From assembly GCA_902477615.1 (NCBI GenBank), contig CABSHY010000070.1, positions 1 to 6,824 on the forward strand: a stretch of DNA of 6,824 nucleotides. The letters are read 5' to 3'. The DNA is from an uncultured Sutterella sp. GTDB lineage: Bacteria; Pseudomonadota; Gammaproteobacteria; Burkholderiales; Burkholderiaceae_F. Position numbers and translations under genes: made by a program. A model generated the notes under the pieces. That model was not told the origin of the DNA. It saw only the letters and a program-made list of their open reading frames with translations, and searched no databases. Below, piece after piece: positions 6,325 through 6,824 of this stretch (positions within the stretch are counted from its first letter, which is position 1; each line of letters opens with the position of its first letter).

Positions 6325-6824
6325 TTAACTCTCTAGATGAGCGCGATAACCCAAGCCTCGTACCGTTTGCAACAAGTTTTCAGCAGCCGTGCCTTGAAGT
6401 TGCTTACGCAGGCGCAACATGTGAACGTCAACTGTTCGTTCATCAACATAAGCGTTGTCCCAAACGAGGGACAAGAGCATTTCGCGACTGTAGACGCGTT
6501 CTGGGTTTTTCGCAAAAACTAAAAGGAGTTTAAATTCTTTTGCTGACAGGGCAATGGGTTCACCGTCCACTTCAGCTTTGTAGCTTGATTCATCCATCGT
6601 GAGCGGACCACACTTGATCACTGAAGAAGAGGCGGTAACCGATTTTTCATCTTGGATGTTGTAGCGGCGCATCACGGCTTGAATGCGGGCGATAAGTTCG
6701 CGCGGCATAAAGGGCTTGACAATGTAGTCGTCCGCGCCGGCGTTTAACCCCTTGACTCGGTCAGTCTCGCTGCCACGAGCCGTCAACATAATGACGGGGA
6801 GGTGACGAGTCTTCTCGTCGCTAC
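6325..6824 (-). CDS. phoB: PhoB, phosphate regulon response regulator (N-terminus missing)
   Basis: The C-terminal 166 or so residues of an OmpR/PhoB-type response regulator. The frame is open to the right edge, so the phospho-acceptor Asp and acidic pocket lie outside the window. The visible receiver part reads TRHLPVIMLTARG, with the conserved Thr in MLTA, and then GADDYIVKPF, with the switch lysine. A linker leads to the winged-helix DNA-binding domain, which includes LSAKEFKLLLVFAKNPERVYSRE, the recognition-helix region RTVDVHMLRLRKQL, and the terminal wing TVRGLGYRAHLES. These match PhoB closely, including PERVYSRE and YVDERTVDVH. Adjacency to phoR confirms the assignment. The protein activates Pho-regulon promoters, and pst would be an expected target. 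The first ATG visible in frame (6789) is internal and not the start. Confidence 0.94.
   Translation of the reverse strand, partial: SDEKTRHLPVIMLTARGSETDRVKGLNAGADDYIVKPFMPRELIARIQAVMRRYNIQDEKSVTASSSVIKCGPLTMDESSYKAEVDGEPIALSAKEFKLLLVFAKNPERVYSREMLLSLVWDNAYVDERTVDVHMLRLRKQLQGTAAENLLQTVRGLGYRAHLES

Overview
The window is a phosphate-response locus from a proteobacterium, with a peptidase gene set inside it. Protein signatures are proteobacterial: a PhoB/PhoR pair, a class I-like PPK2, and PstC and PstA of about 294 residues each. Base composition looks close to balanced. Leucine is written almost entirely with TTG, CTT and TTA; I found no CTG codon in pstC or pstA. This would suit a low- or medium-GC betaproteobacterium such as a gut Sutterellaceae member, but the taxonomy is a guess from style and not a match.

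Layout. Bases 2-2439 (+ strand) hold the 3' part of pstS followed by complete pstC and pstA, a tightly packed ABC phosphate importer operon. A strong hairpin at 2469-2506 follows pstA. Immediately after it, pepT (tripeptidase, 2524-3768, +) starts from a good Shine-Dalgarno sequence. pepT converges on ppk2 (polyphosphate kinase 2, 3827-4936, -), and a bidirectional terminator hairpin lies between the two stop codons. Upstream of ppk2, a 130-bp gap carries the phoR terminator and a weak candidate promoter. Then come phoR (5067-6302, -) and phoB (6325 to beyond the right edge, -), transcribed phoB to phoR.

How the genes fit together. PstS captures phosphate in the periplasm and PstC/PstA form the membrane channel. 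PhoR and PhoB read out the state of that transporter and control the Pho regulon. PPK2 links phosphate supply to polyphosphate and nucleotide pools. The ATPase PstB and the signalling adaptor PhoU, normally encoded directly after pstA, are not in this window: the place where pstB is expected holds a hairpin and pepT. They must be encoded elsewhere, possibly upstream of pstS or at a remote locus.

No convincing new system was found. The points most worth a second look are the pst operon lacking pstB and phoU at its usual position, the hairpin abutting the pepT ribosome binding site, the missing Shine-Dalgarno at pstC with a repeated pyrimidine leader, and the N-terminal extension of PPK2.
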